Below are positions 9,101 through 18,724 of a DNA stretch of 64,000 nucleotides, piece by piece (position 1 is the first letter of the stretch; each line of letters starts with the position of its first letter). This DNA comes from Reinekea blandensis MED297 (GTDB taxonomy: Bacteria; Pseudomonadota; Gammaproteobacteria; Pseudomonadales; Natronospirillaceae). The notes under the pieces are model-generated. The model saw only the letters and a program-made list of their open reading frames with translations, ran no database searches and was not told the origin of the DNA. A program made the translations under genes and the position numbers. Where the stretch lies: positions 200,001-264,000 of the forward strand of contig NZ_CH724149.1 of the NCBI RefSeq assembly GCF_000153185.1. The letters run 5' to 3'.

Positions 9101-9697
9101 ATGACGAGCCGACATTTGATAATCATGGCATTGGCTGTGGTGTTAACCAGCAGCTGCAGTATCTGGCCTTTTAACAGCAAGTCCAAAAAGGTCGATGAAA
9201 TTGTGACTCAGGTCCAGCAGATTAATGAAAAGCTGCCACCGATGGAGCCCATGGTTTTGCGTGCCACCGGTTATGGCGCGATTAACCCGACCACGCGTGG
9301 TCTGACCGAAGTGCAGCGACGCCTGTTGGCCATGCGGGCTTCCAAGCTCGATGCCTACCGGACCTTAGCGGAGCGAGTCTACGGGACGCAGATTATCGGT
9401 AATTCGACGGTAGAGAACCTGGTGGTGCAGAGCGATCAGTACCGTACCTTTGTCGATGCTCATATTCTGGGTGCCAAAATTGTCTATCAGGAAGTCATGG
9501 CCGATGGCAGTTATGAAACCATGGTGGAAATGGTGATCGATGAAGGCTTCCGAAACTGTCTGGCCAATCAGGGACCGGGCAAGCGTAACGACACCTGTGC
9601 CTCCGACATGGTGCACGACCTCGATGCGGTGACCCGCAGCAATCTCTCGGCACAGGGTGTTGAGTCCACCGGTTCCGGACTGTACTTCATCGAGTAA
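9101..9697 (+). CDS. flgP: LPP20-family lipoprotein FlgP-like
   Basis: A 198-residue exported protein with a short N-terminal hydrophobic segment ending in SSC at residues 17-19, a slightly irregular lipobox. The conserved core (about 50-150) starts with LRATGYGAI, then RRLLAMRASKLDAYRTLAE and GTQIIGNSTVENLV, which is the LPP20/FlgP pattern. In Vibrio FlgP is an outer-membrane lipoprotein needed for a stable flagellar basal body. The next gene, flgT, supports this role. The start has GTGGAGTG upstream, and flgT starts 29 nt after the stop, so they form an operon. Confidence 0.82.
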   Translation: MTSRHLIIMALAVVLTSSCSIWPFNSKSKKVDEIVTQVQQINEKLPPMEPMVLRATGYGAINPTTRGLTEVQRRLLAMRASKLDAYRTLAERVYGTQIIGNSTVENLVVQSDQYRTFVDAHILGAKIVYQEVMADGSYETMVEMVIDEGFRNCLANQGPGKRNDTCASDMVHDLDAVTRSNLSAQGVESTGSGLYFIE

Positions 9698-9726
9698 TAT
9701 CCGACGGAATAATCAGGAGACAGGCT

Positions 9727-10953
9727 ATGTTCAGCAGCTTATTCAGAGCGGCCGGGGTGACCGTTGTTCTCTTTCTGGCCGGCTTCGCCTTGGCCGATAC
9801 CGATTCACTGGTGCCGATCGAAGCAGAAGGGGTGGCGCCAGTTGAGTACAACGATGAAAACAGCGCCCGTGTGCGTGCCATGCGCAATGCGGTGCAGAAT
9901 GCGTCGGTTCAGGTCAGTGCCAACGTGCACAGTACTCAGGTGATGGAAAATGGCAATCTCACCGTGGATTATCTTCGGGTGAACTCGTCGGCGCGCGTGA
10001 CCGACATTCAGGTGTTGTCCGAAGGTCGTGATGGTGACCTCTATCGTGTGCGTATTCTGGCCAAAGTCTCCCCGAATCAAATCTGCGCCAATGTCATGAG
10101 TAATCATTACCGGAAATCGGTGGCCATTACCGGGTTTTCGATGGAGCATCCGGAACATGCGACCTTGGGGCATTTAGGTTCGGTTGACCGCTCATTGGCC
10201 GCTTTAATGGTCAATGATCTGAACGGTCGGCAGGGATTACGGGCGCTCAGCGCAAACTACATGACGCTGTACCCGAACACACCCAGTGCCCCAACACAGA
10301 TTTCGCCACGTATGACGCTGACGCGTGCAGTCAGCGCAGCGAAAGACCTGGGGGTTCAGTTTGTGGTCTCCGGTGTGATTCGTGATATGGCGATGGAAAA
10401 CCCGGACGCACCGCGTGCCAGTGGATGGGATAAATGGCTGAAGAAAGTTGGCATTACCAAAGCCAAACGGACTCGTCATTTTGTCTTCGATGTGTTTGTT
10501 CACGATGGCTATTCGGGTGCCCTGGTGTTCCAAAGCCGCTATCGCACCTATGGGCTCTGGAATGAAAAGAACAACGCCCGTGTTGGTTTTGGAACCGCGA
10601 AATACTTTTCGACCGATTACGGTCAGGAAGTGCGTCAGTTAATTGATCAGGCGGTTTCCGATATCCAACAGACGGTACAGTGTCAGCCCTTTATGGCGAC
10701 CATTGCACAAGTCAGTGATAACCGGATTTTTGTCTCCGCCGGTGCCGAAGCCGGATTACGCCCTGGCGATTTTCTGTCGGTGTATCGTACGTCGCAGAAG
10801 TTTGACCGACAGGGAGATTCGTTCTGGCAGATCATTGATACCCGCTTAGTGGCCGAAGTGAAACAGGTACAGCCTTATTACGCGGTGGCCGAAATGGCGG
10901 TGGGTACGCAGCGGTTGAATTTGCAGATGGACGATCTGGTGATGGCCTGGTAG
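9727..10953 (+). CDS. flgT: flagellar H-ring protein FlgT
   Basis: A 408-residue secreted protein (signal peptide about 1-23, ending ALA-DTD) with the three-part build of FlgT. The N-terminal domain contains EGVAPVEYNDENSARVRAMR and a following AVQNASVQV segment. The middle domain (about 135-300) is a TolB/CsgG-like fold with VVSGVIRD. The C-terminal domain starts near VSDNRIFVSAGAEAGLRPGDFLSVYR. In Vibrio FlgT forms the H ring around the LP ring and helps place MotX/MotY for sodium-driven rotation. AGGAGA precedes the ATG. Only 5 nt separate its stop from the convergent apaH stop, so no terminator fits between them. Confidence 0.85.
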   Translation: MFSSLFRAAGVTVVLFLAGFALADTDSLVPIEAEGVAPVEYNDENSARVRAMRNAVQNASVQVSANVHSTQVMENGNLTVDYLRVNSSARVTDIQVLSEGRDGDLYRVRILAKVSPNQICANVMSNHYRKSVAITGFSMEHPEHATLGHLGSVDRSLAALMVNDLNGRQGLRALSANYMTLYPNTPSAPTQISPRMTLTRAVSAAKDLGVQFVVSGVIRDMAMENPDAPRASGWDKWLKKVGITKAKRTRHFVFDVFVHDGYSGALVFQSRYRTYGLWNEKNNARVGFGTAKYFSTDYGQEVRQLIDQAVSDIQQTVQCQPFMATIAQVSDNRIFVSAGAEAGLRPGDFLSVYRTSQKFDRQGDSFWQIIDTRLVAEVKQVQPYYAVAEMAVGTQRLNLQMDDLVMAW

Positions 10954-10958
10954 CCCGT

Positions 10959-11819
10959 TCAGATCGGTCGGCGCCTTGCGTGCGTAAACTCCCGATGCGG
11001 GATTTTGCGCACTTTGCCGTCGGTGTCGCAGGTGTAGCGGAGGTTACGGTCCATATCCATCAGTGTCAGATGGTTTCCCCAGACGTAACCGGTGTCCAAC
11101 CCGATAACTTCTTCCCAATCTGTTTTTCCCATCAGTGCCGCCCAATGTCCGAAGATGATGCGGTGCTTGCGTTTTACCGGCCAGTCAAACCAAGGACGCA
11201 TGCCGGGAGGATGATTGGTGACGGACGATTTGAATTTGAAATCCAACGTGCCGTCTTGCTCACAAAAACGCATACGCGTGAACGCATTGACGATGTATCG
11301 CAGGCGGTCATGCCCGGTCAGGTCGTCGTGCCAGGTTTTAGGTTCATTTCCGTACATGGCTTTAAAAAAGGCCCGTCGGGTGGCTTTGTCGGCAAGTGCG
11401 GCGTGTACTTCATCGGCCAGTTTACGCGCCTGTTTGTCGCTCCACACAGGTGGTAAGCCGGCATGCGTCATGATCAGGTGTCGTTCTTTATCCCGAACCA
11501 GCAGTGGCTGACGAGCCAACCAATCGAACAGGTCATCCGCATCGGGGTAAGATAAGAGTTGCCGAATGTCGGCGTCTTTGGTTTTCAATCCAAGATCGTG
11601 AATCGCCAATGCGTGCAGATCGTGATTACCCAGCACAGTCGTTGCGGCGTCGCCCAGATCCCGAACAAAGCGCAGACAACCGATGGAGTCAGGCCCCCGG
11701 TTGATCAGATCACCCGCCAGCCAGAGATGATCCTGATCGGGATCAAACCGAACTTTCTTTAACAGAATCTGCAGCGGTTCCAAGCAACCCTGGAGATCTC
11801 CGACGGCGTATAGGGTCAT
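10959..11819 (-). CDS. apaH: diadenosine tetraphosphatase ApaH
   Basis: A 286-residue metallophosphatase that splits Ap4A symmetrically into two ADP and also removes Np4 caps from RNA. The calcineurin-type motifs are in order: GDLQGC (7-12), GDLINRGPDS (about 36-45), GNHDLHAL (about 64-71), and later MTHAG and GHWA. GDLQGC with Gln, where E. coli has His, is also the form in Pseudomonas ApaH. Its start overlaps the rsmA stop by 4 bp, and no apaG lies between. It ends the lptD-surA-pdxA-rsmA-apaH operon. Confidence 0.96.
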   Translation of the reverse strand: MTLYAVGDLQGCLEPLQILLKKVRFDPDQDHLWLAGDLINRGPDSIGCLRFVRDLGDAATTVLGNHDLHALAIHDLGLKTKDADIRQLLSYPDADDLFDWLARQPLLVRDKERHLIMTHAGLPPVWSDKQARKLADEVHAALADKATRRAFFKAMYGNEPKTWHDDLTGHDRLRYIVNAFTRMRFCEQDGTLDFKFKSSVTNHPPGMRPWFDWPVKRKHRIIFGHWAALMGKTDWEEVIGLDTGYVWGNHLTLMDMDRNLRYTCDTDGKVRKIPHREFTHARRRPI

Positions 11820-12604
11820 TTCTGGACAGAATCCACGTAGTTAGCAATACGGACAAAGTCATCAATCGGCAAGGTTTCTGCGCGCGCACCCGGTTGAATA
11901 CCTAAGGCTTCAAAACCGTCGCCATCGAGAAGATCTTTGAGGTTGTTCTTCAGCGTTTTGCGTCGCTGTGCAAAACTGGCTTTGACTACCTTGGCAAACA
12001 GTTCATAGTTGGTGGCTTCCCGTTTTGGCGCTTTGCGTGGGGTCAGCCGGACGATGGCAGACTCGACTTTCGGTGCGGGTGAAAACGCACCCGGCGGCAC
12101 GGTAAACAGGTAACGCGCTTCGCAGTGATACTGCATCATAATGCCCAATCTTCCGTAAGCGTTGTCGCCCGGAGCGGCGCACAGTCGCTGCACAACTTCT
12201 TTCTGCAGCATGAAATGCATGTCTTTTATGACATCGGAATAGCTGAGCAGATGAAACATCAGCGGCGTGGAAATGTTGTATGGCAGATTGCCGACAAGCC
12301 TGAGCGGGCGATCGTCCGTGGCCAGCGAGCCGAAATCAAATTGCAGGGCATCGGCTTCGTGAATGGTCAGGCCCTCGTATCGGAAGAACTGAGCACGCAG
12401 CATGGGAATGAGGTCCCGATCCAGTTCGACCACATCCAGATGACCGTCCGTTGCTTCCAGCAAGGGTTCGGTAATGGCGCCTCGACCGGGACCGATTTCC
12501 ACCATGTGTTGGTCGGGCTTCGGCATGATACTGCCGACGATGCGGTCAATGATGTTCTGATCGTGCAGGAAGTTTTGACCAAAACGTTTACGGGCTTTAT
12601 GCAT
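11816..12604 (-). CDS. rsmA: 16S rRNA m6,2A1518/A1519 dimethyltransferase
   Basis: A 262-residue KsgA/RsmA, which dimethylates the two adjacent adenines in helix 45 of 16S rRNA late in small-subunit assembly. The N-terminus has the family [10 protein letters not shown] segment. [14 protein letters not shown] (about 37-50) is the SAM-binding motif I, and [10 protein letters not shown] (about 105-114) is the catalytic NLPY motif. The C-terminal helical domain contains the [12 protein letters not shown] stretch. Its start overlaps the pdxA stop by 8 bp, and it overlaps apaH by 4 bp, so the three are translationally coupled. Confidence 0.97.
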   Translation of the reverse strand: MHKARKRFGQNFLHDQNIIDRIVGSIMPKPDQHMVEIGPGRGAITEPLLEATDGHLDVVELDRDLIPMLRAQFFRYEGLTIHEADALQFDFGSLATDDRPLRLVGNLPYNISTPLMFHLLSYSDVIKDMHFMLQKEVVQRLCAAPGDNAYGRLGIMMQYHCEARYLFTVPPGAFSPAPKVESAIVRLTPRKAPKREATNYELFAKVVKASFAQRRKTLKNNLKDLLDGDGFEALGIQPGARAETLPIDDFVRIANYVDSVQK

Positions 12605-13592
12605 GTGTCTGTTCTCGTGTTGTTGCCATGGACCAGGCGGTATCCAATGCCACTTTCAGGGAGCCGGTGTCGGCACGTCCGGTGGCAGCCAGATCCAGAG
12701 CCGTGCCGTGATCAACGGACGTGCGAATGAATGGCAACCCCAGAGTGATGTTCACAGCATTGCCGAATCCTTTGTACTTTAAAACCGGCAGTCCCTGATC
12801 ATGATACATCGCCAGCACGGCATCGGCTGTATCCAGGTAATGCGGTTGAAAGAGTGTGTCTGCTGGCAGCGGACCGCGCGTGGGGATGCCCTCATCGGCC
12901 AGGCTTGCCAATGCGGGCTGAATGATGTCTATTTCTTCACGGCCCAGATGCCCGTCTTCGCCAGCGTGTGGATTCAGACCGGTAACAAGAATAGACGGCG
13001 CCGGGCACCCAAAGTCTTTGATCAGGGCATGATGCAGGATGCGGGTGACCCGCTTTAAAAGATCGCCGGTGATGGCGCCGCTGACGTCTTTTAATGGTAA
13101 GTGTGTGGTCACCAGGGCTACGCGCAGGCCTTCGGTGGCCAGCATCATGACAACGTCGTCAGTGTTACTTCGATCACGCAGGTATTCGGTATGGCCGGTG
13201 AAGGCCAAGCCGGAGTCATTGATGACGCCTTTGTGTACCGGACCGGTGACCAGTGCAGATGCCTGACCACTCAGGCACAAATCGATGGCCTTATCGAGCG
13301 TTCGAATCACATAGGCGCCGTTCGCAGGGTTCAGTTGCGACGGCGTAACCGGCGTTTCGAGTGTCACGGGCAAAATCGGCAGGTAACCCGGCGCGTGAGT
13401 CGGTTGTTCAAAAAAACTGTCATCGATCACTTCACAACGGACCTTAACACCGAGCATAGCAGCCCGTTGAGTCATCAGGTCCGGATCGGCGATGGCGACT
13501 AACGGCGGATGCTGTCCGGTCGCAACCGTTTGCAACAGAATGTCCGGACCGATCCCGGCCGGTTCACCGGGTGTGACGACTAAGACCGGCAT
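12597..13592 (-). CDS. pdxA: 4-hydroxythreonine-4-phosphate dehydrogenase
   Basis: A 331-residue PdxA, which oxidises 4-phosphohydroxy-L-threonine in the DXP-dependent pyridoxal phosphate pathway. [11 protein letters not shown] near the N-terminus is the family signature. The metal-ligand histidines appear in [17 protein letters not shown] and [11 protein letters not shown]. The start is the ATG at 13592, which overlaps the surA stop as TGATG; the longer in-frame extension to 13640 lies wholly inside surA and adds no conserved sequence. The gene order surA-pdxA-rsmA is the classical gammaproteobacterial one. Confidence 0.96.
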   Translation of the reverse strand: MPVLVVTPGEPAGIGPDILLQTVATGQHPPLVAIADPDLMTQRAAMLGVKVRCEVIDDSFFEQPTHAPGYLPILPVTLETPVTPSQLNPANGAYVIRTLDKAIDLCLSGQASALVTGPVHKGVINDSGLAFTGHTEYLRDRSNTDDVVMMLATEGLRVALVTTHLPLKDVSGAITGDLLKRVTRILHHALIKDFGCPAPSILVTGLNPHAGEDGHLGREEIDIIQPALASLADEGIPTRGPLPADTLFQPHYLDTADAVLAMYHDQGLPVLKYKGFGNAVNITLGLPFIRTSVDHGTALDLAATGRADTGSLKVALDTAWSMATTREQTHA

Positions 13593-14812
13593 CAGAGGCG
13601 GATCTCCACGAACGATTCTGCGCGCAGCTCGGATTGCCACCGCTGCAGCGCTTCACTGTAGCGTTGTTGAGACAGCTGATTGCGGATCTGGTTGCGCAGA
13701 ACGTCGGTACCGACGTCTCGGGTGCGCTGACCTTCGACCCGCAGGAAGTGAAACCCGTAAGGTGAGCGGAAGACATCCGACAGTTCACCTTCCTCGGTGC
13801 TACGGGCGGCATCACGAAAGCTTTCGACGTAGTTGTCCAAAGTGGCCCAGCCCAGTTCACCGCCACGTCCGCGGCTGCCATTGTCCTGAGAGTATTCATC
13901 GGCCAGTTCAGCCATGCTTTCGCCGTTAAGTACCCGCTGGCGTAAGTCTTCGGCCAGCGCTTGTGCGGACTCAGCATTGAACAGCTGATCGGTTTTAATC
14001 AGGATGTGGCGCAACTGATATTCTTCAATGTTCACACTGGCGGCTTCGGTTTTATCGGCCAGCTGGGCCAAATGCAGAACGCCATCGCGTGGCAGCAGAA
14101 CCGCTTCATTTTCTTCCAGCACCGGGACTAATGTACGAAAAATACTGGGAATCTGATCGAGCGTGCGCATACCGAGATCCCGGCTGTCGGGCGAGTCGAG
14201 CAGGGATTCTCCGCTGTTCAGTCGGTCCACCAAAGCGTCAGCTTCGGCCTGCTGATCAACATCGAAGCGTTTGTAATACAGCTGATACTCGGTTTCCTGC
14301 AATGACTGGCCAGATTGGCTTTTCAGAAAGCGTTCGACTTCGGCGTCGGAAATGAAAATCTGGCGACCGACAATCTGCTGTTGCAGTTCGTTGAGGGTGA
14401 TTTCACGGCGAATCTGTTCGCGAAAATCACTGACGCTCTGGCCGGAGCTTTGCACGGCGGCGAGTAACTGATCGAGTGTCATGTTTTGACGCGACGCAAT
14501 GGATTGAATGGCGGCGTTTACTTGCTGTTCCGGGATAACCAGATTACCACGCTCGGCCAGTTGCATCTGCAGTGATTCCAGAATCATGGCATCCAGAACC
14601 TGTCGGGTCAGGACATCATCGGTCGGTAGAACATTCGGATTGCTTCGATATTGCTGGCGGACGGCTTCCACGCGTTGGGCCAGCTGCAGCTCGGTAATGA
14701 CGTCATCATTGGCGACGGCGGCAATCCGGTCCAGGGTTTGTGCGTAAGTCAGCGTGCTCATCAGCAATGACGTTGCCAATAAAGCGGATTTAAACCAGGT
14801 CTGCATCTGCAT
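13592..14812 (-). CDS. surA: periplasmic chaperone/peptidyl-prolyl isomerase SurA
   Basis: A 406-residue periplasmic chaperone for outer-membrane proteins. The signal peptide spans about 1-24 (TYA-QTL). The SurA N-domain starts with [14 protein letters not shown]. Two parvulin-type regions follow, about 170-270 and 275-380. The second has the classical [24 protein letters not shown] and [13 protein letters not shown] motifs, while the first is divergent and probably inactive, as in E. coli. Two ATGs two codons apart could both serve as start. It begins 11 nt after the lptD stop. Confidence 0.96.
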   Translation of the reverse strand: MQMQTWFKSALLATSLLMSTLTYAQTLDRIAAVANDDVITELQLAQRVEAVRQQYRSNPNVLPTDDVLTRQVLDAMILESLQMQLAERGNLVIPEQQVNAAIQSIASRQNMTLDQLLAAVQSSGQSVSDFREQIRREITLNELQQQIVGRQIFISDAEVERFLKSQSGQSLQETEYQLYYKRFDVDQQAEADALVDRLNSGESLLDSPDSRDLGMRTLDQIPSIFRTLVPVLEENEAVLLPRDGVLHLAQLADKTEAASVNIEEYQLRHILIKTDQLFNAESAQALAEDLRQRVLNGESMAELADEYSQDNGSRGRGGELGWATLDNYVESFRDAARSTEEGELSDVFRSPYGFHFLRVEGQRTRDVGTDVLRNQIRNQLSQQRYSEALQRWQSELRAESFVEIRL

Positions 14813-14823
14813 CTGTTTCCATA

Positions 14824-17280
14824 TTATCGTGAATTAAACAGTCGACCGGCATAACCGAAATCCAGTCGCTCAAGAATGTTTTCAATGGTACCTGCACCGG
14901 CACCGATGCCCTTAAGGGTGACTTCAAAATACGGCGCGATGGTGGATTGTTCCAGAAACACCGGGGCGCCGTCTTCGTCTTCGGCGGCTGAAGTTTCCAG
15001 CAACGCAAAACGAATGTTCCAACAGCAACTGTCAATGTCAATCCCCGCGAGTAATTGTGTGGGTTGATAATCCCGCCATTCGGGCTGATCGTCACGGGTG
15101 GCGAGCTCGCCATAGCCGATCAGCGCGACATTCTGACGGATCGGGAAATAGGCGCCAGCGGACAACGCATGGTAATCGTCGGTTTTCTCCCAATGAGCAT
15201 TGGCAAACACGCGTTCGCTGGGGCGGAAATCGAGGTTCAGATCGAAGCGGTTGAAGGTGGTCTGCTCATGATCGAGATCGCCGCTGGCGGACAACGTTAG
15301 TCTGTCTGAGGGTTTCACCTCCGCGCCCATCACCCAGGGGCTGTATTCTGTCTGCCAGTTAGAGTCGATGGCGTCCACACCGGTCAGCGTTAAACGCTCC
15401 TGCGACAGCTTCAGACCTTTGCGCAGGCTGGTACTGAACGCCGGGTAAGACTGGCCGATGGGTGATACTTCATAAGCAAGCTGGGTGGACAGGCGGTTCA
15501 GATCGCCCACGCGGTCGACCGAGGTGAAGCGGCTTCGGCTGAACAGGGTGAAGTTGTCTTCGGCTTCGGCATCCAGAATCGGTCCATTCTGTTCGATGAA
15601 CGGGCTGTAAGCCCAGTAAATTCTTGGTTTGACGCGATGCTCAACCGATTGCGACTGCCAGGGCAGGGTCGCGCTGAGATCCAGACTCGAGCGCCAGCTG
15701 GCCTGATGCAGTGAGTTTTCACCATAGGTGTCAGCGACGTTCAGGTCCGTCTCGTTGTCGCGTCGATAAAACGCATACAGTCCTTCAACCGTGGGGGTCA
15801 GTTTGACGGGCCCGGCTTGTAAGGGGTAGGTCAGGCGGGTGTTGGTGTCGGTCCGCTGGGTTTCAGTGGCCAGGGTTCGCTCGGAGCCGGCCAATGCGTT
15901 GATTTGTTCGTCGCTCAGATCCCGGCGGAAGCGACTGTACTGACCGGTTTGGTTCAGTTGCAGATTGCCCAGAATCGCTCCGGGTGCCCAGCCAAGGGTG
16001 ATTTGCGGCTGTCGGATCAGTTCGTAGGACGCTGGAGCCACGGTCAGACCTTCGTGTGCCCAATGATTCTCCTGCAAAATGGACAGTGAGTAGACCGACT
16101 GTTTGACGGAGAACCGGCTCTGCAGTTCATCGAATAGTTTGCTGCTGTCGGACACTGGCGTCAGGTAGGTCACTCCGGCCTTGCTGGTGGCCTGACCGGT
16201 TTTGGCGGTTAAGTTCACCGCCGTCCGGTTGTACTCGATTTCTTTGTTGGCACCGGGGGTGATCTCAACGTCGTAATCTTTATGGCTGACCCATCGGGTT
16301 TGCAAATCGTAGCCTAACCAATCGGTGAGTTCGCCGGACTGGCGATGCTCAAATGCGTAGTCACGCGTGTCTCGATCCAAGTCCTGGCTATCCGGTTCGG
16401 TCAGTGACACTCCCAGGTTGGTGATGCCGTTGTGATGTTCTGTCAGAAAACGGAACTCGGTATGCCCGTATAAGCCCTGTTGACCGACATAGTTGGCTGC
16501 CAGGGTTGCGTCATAATTCGGGGCCAGGTGCAGGTAATATTCCTGGTAATAACCGCTGCCAAAGGTTGGAATGAGGAAACCGGTACGGGCCTGATCATTC
16601 AGTGGAAAAGAGACGTAAGGCAGATACAGAACCGGAATGTTCTGAACTTCCACTCGGGAGTGCCAGGCCCGGGCGATCTGCTCTTCATTGTCGATGTCCA
16701 GACGTGCGGCGCGGATGCGCCAGGCGTTGGAACTGGGTGCACAGCGGGTAAAGGCGATGTCATTGGCGCGAAAGCGCCGCTCCGATTGACGCTCAATTGA
16801 GTCGGCCTGACCATGCAGATCCTGCTCGGCCAGCACAAACTCGGCTCGTTTTAATTGAGCGTAATAGCCTTCTATGCTGATTTCAGCCTCGTCACTGCTG
16901 AAGGCAACACCGGGCAGGCGAAAATTGACTTCACCAGAAAGAGTGCTGATTCCGTCCGGCTGGTAGTTAACGGCATTGGCTTCGGAAGCGAGGTTTGGAC
17001 CCTGAATGACGACATGACCATTCAGCGTGGCACTGCGATCCTGGTTGAACTGCCCTTGGTCGAAGCGAAAATGCTGTTCCGGGTTGGTTTCCGCCTGCAA
17101 TGGCATGGCAATGAAACCGCCCGGGCAATAGGGCGCAACGCCCTGTTTTTCGGATTCCGGCAATGCGCTCCAGGGTTGCCAGTCAGACACGACAACGGAC
17201 TCGGCCAGTGCCTGACTGAGCAGAGAAAAACCGATAACGGTGATGGCAAGATAGTGGCGCACAGGCAGCTTGGAACTCAC
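14824..17280 (-). CDS. lptD: LPS-assembly protein LptD
   Basis: An 818-residue outer-membrane beta-barrel that with LptE inserts lipopolysaccharide into the outer leaflet. A signal peptide (about 1-26, ALA-ESV) is followed by an OstA/jellyroll domain (about 65-210) and the C-terminal barrel. The four conserved disulfide cysteines are present: one in PYCPGGF, one in FTRCAPSS, and the adjacent pair in DSCCWNIRF. The start is a GTG at 17280; no ATG upstream of the signal peptide is available, and its ribosome-binding site is weak. It heads the operon with surA, pdxA, rsmA and apaH. Confidence 0.96.
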   Translation of the reverse strand: MSSKLPVRHYLAITVIGFSLLSQALAESVVVSDWQPWSALPESEKQGVAPYCPGGFIAMPLQAETNPEQHFRFDQGQFNQDRSATLNGHVVIQGPNLASEANAVNYQPDGISTLSGEVNFRLPGVAFSSDEAEISIEGYYAQLKRAEFVLAEQDLHGQADSIERQSERRFRANDIAFTRCAPSSNAWRIRAARLDIDNEEQIARAWHSRVEVQNIPVLYLPYVSFPLNDQARTGFLIPTFGSGYYQEYYLHLAPNYDATLAANYVGQQGLYGHTEFRFLTEHHNGITNLGVSLTEPDSQDLDRDTRDYAFEHRQSGELTDWLGYDLQTRWVSHKDYDVEITPGANKEIEYNRTAVNLTAKTGQATSKAGVTYLTPVSDSSKLFDELQSRFSVKQSVYSLSILQENHWAHEGLTVAPASYELIRQPQITLGWAPGAILGNLQLNQTGQYSRFRRDLSDEQINALAGSERTLATETQRTDTNTRLTYPLQAGPVKLTPTVEGLYAFYRRDNETDLNVADTYGENSLHQASWRSSLDLSATLPWQSQSVEHRVKPRIYWAYSPFIEQNGPILDAEAEDNFTLFSRSRFTSVDRVGDLNRLSTQLAYEVSPIGQSYPAFSTSLRKGLKLSQERLTLTGVDAIDSNWQTEYSPWVMGAEVKPSDRLTLSASGDLDHEQTTFNRFDLNLDFRPSERVFANAHWEKTDDYHALSAGAYFPIRQNVALIGYGELATRDDQPEWRDYQPTQLLAGIDIDSCCWNIRFALLETSAAEDEDGAPVFLEQSTIAPYFEVTLKGIGAGAGTIENILERLDFGYAGRLFNSR

Positions 17281-17547
17281 GATGAATCAGAGCCGCGCAT
17301 GATACCGAATTTAGCGCGGTCGTTCACGGCTTACCGCCGTCCCCGGGCATTCTTTCAACATGCCTCAACATCAGGGCTTGTGCACGCGCTGTGTGGCTGC
17401 TGGTCTCGTTTGGTCTGGTTGTGTGAGTGGCGTTAGCTGTCTTGTCGGTCGGTAAACCGTTAGTAAAAAAGCAATGATCAGGGTAATCTGCACACTGTTT
17501 ATGACCCCTCAGGGCGTGGAAGTTGATTGGATGGTGGGTAAGACAGC

Positions 17548-18354
17548 ATGAAAAACTGGACCGGTAAAATTCTGGGTGGCGCGATCGGGCTCTATGCAGG
17601 AGGGCCGGTGGGGTTGGCTTTGGGCGTATTACTGGGCAATGCCTTTGATCGTACACAGGCCCGGCGGGATCTGAACGAGGCCGGTTCTTCCAGCAATGGC
17701 ATTCTGCAGACCACCTTCTTTCAAGCCACCTTCACGGTTATGGGAAAAATCGCCAAGGCGGACGGCCGGGTCAGTGAGCAGGAAATTGAGCTGGCTCGGC
17801 ACATCATGGCGCGTATGGCGCTCGATGAAGCTCAGCGACTGGAAGCCATGCGGCTGTTTAATGAAGGCAAGTCGCCTGATTTTTCCGTGGAAGCGGTGTT
17901 GACCGATCTGGCTGAGGTGATTGGGCGCCGGGTGACGTTGGCACAGATTTTCCTTGAGGTTCAGCTGCAAGCGGCCTACGCCGATGGACAGCTCACCGTC
18001 AATGAAAAGGATGTACTGCATACCATTGCCACTCACCTGGGCATTAACCGGGTGCAGTTTGAGATCATTCACCAGCGCATCCGCGCACAGATGCATTTTT
18101 CGCAACAGCAGCAGCGTGCGGGTGTTAACGCCGACCGAGAGGCACTGACAGAGTGTTATCAGGTGTTGGGGGTTGAATCGACCGTGTCCGATGCAGAGTT
18201 GAAAAAAGCCTATAGACGGCTGATGAATCAGCACCATCCCGACAAGCTGGTGGCGCGGGGGCTGCCGCCGGAGATGATGGCCATTGCCAAGGAAAAAACG
18301 CAGGACATTCAGAAAGCTTACGAACAGATACGCAATGCCCGACGCGCTGGGTGA
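17548..18354 (+). CDS. djlA: DnaJ-like co-chaperone DjlA
   Basis: A 268-residue membrane-anchored J-protein. The N-terminal segment (about 6-30, glycine-rich LGGAIGLYAGGPVGLALGVL) is the single transmembrane anchor. A TerB-like helical domain spans about 50-185. A C-terminal J domain starts at CYQVLGVE and has the HPD motif at 230-232 that stimulates DnaK ATPase. Its position next to lptD, on the opposite strand, is the conserved one in gammaproteobacteria. GGTGGG lies upstream of the ATG. The 266-bp spacer to lptD contains no other gene that I can see. Confidence 0.94.
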   Translation: MKNWTGKILGGAIGLYAGGPVGLALGVLLGNAFDRTQARRDLNEAGSSSNGILQTTFFQATFTVMGKIAKADGRVSEQEIELARHIMARMALDEAQRLEAMRLFNEGKSPDFSVEAVLTDLAEVIGRRVTLAQIFLEVQLQAAYADGQLTVNEKDVLHTIATHLGINRVQFEIIHQRIRAQMHFSQQQQRAGVNADREALTECYQVLGVESTVSDAELKKAYRRLMNQHHPDKLVARGLPPEMMAIAKEKTQDIQKAYEQIRNARRAG

Positions 18355-18647
18355 GTGATGACTGCCATTCTTGAATAACGTCATTGCCTCGGGGCAGATG
18401 ACTCTGTTTTTTGCCCAGCCTGCCAAACAACCTATCCACTTAGATGAGATCAGTCTCGATCTTGCCATCAAACGGACCTGATCAAGTCGTTTTAATGGTT
18501 CTTGCTCAGGAATCATTCGCTTGCGGGCCTGGAAAAGTCCGGCCATCAGAGCCATCAGCCAAAAAACATTAACCTCCCATAGGCAACACCTTCATCAGCG
18601 CTGTGTCCCGGCACGGGAATTGATCTGAGTGCGTAAAATACGTTAGA
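18355..18647. other. intergenic stretch without recognisable gene
   Basis: The 370-nt gap between djlA and chbP has no plausible gene. A minus-strand open frame reaches into it from antisense djlA (start near 18555), but it has no ribosome-binding site and most of its length is an antisense shadow. TGCC-TCGG-GGCA near 18387 is a small hairpin, but the T run (near 18407) is too far away for a convincing terminator. The last 75 bp before chbP carry the operator-like repeats listed separately. Confidence 0.5.
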
Positions 18648-18708
18648 ACCAATAATATTATTGGTATACAATTGGTATTAAATAAGCGTTTAAATAACAA
18701 TACCAATT
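18648..18708. promoter_or_regulatory. ATTGGTAT operator array upstream of chbP
   Basis: This 61-bp stretch ends 16 bp before the chbP start. It holds an 18-bp perfect palindrome (ACCAATAATATTATTGGT, 18648-18665) and a perfect 10-bp inverted repeat, AATTGGTATT (18670-18679) with AATACCAATT (18699-18708). ATTGGTAT occurs three times: at 18660, at 18671 (same strand, 11 bp apart) and inverted at 18700. The half-site is that of FadR-subfamily GntR regulators such as UxuR (ATTGGTATACCAAT). The repeats are seen; the regulator is inferred and no such gene is in the window. Confidence 0.65.
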
Positions 18709-18724
18709 AGAGGCAGATGCGATC

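Noticed and set aside
17629-18555. 308-codon minus-strand frame over djlA and the downstream gap
   Set aside because: Most of it is the antisense of djlA, there is no ribosome-binding site, and the non-overlapping N-terminal part matches nothing I recognise.
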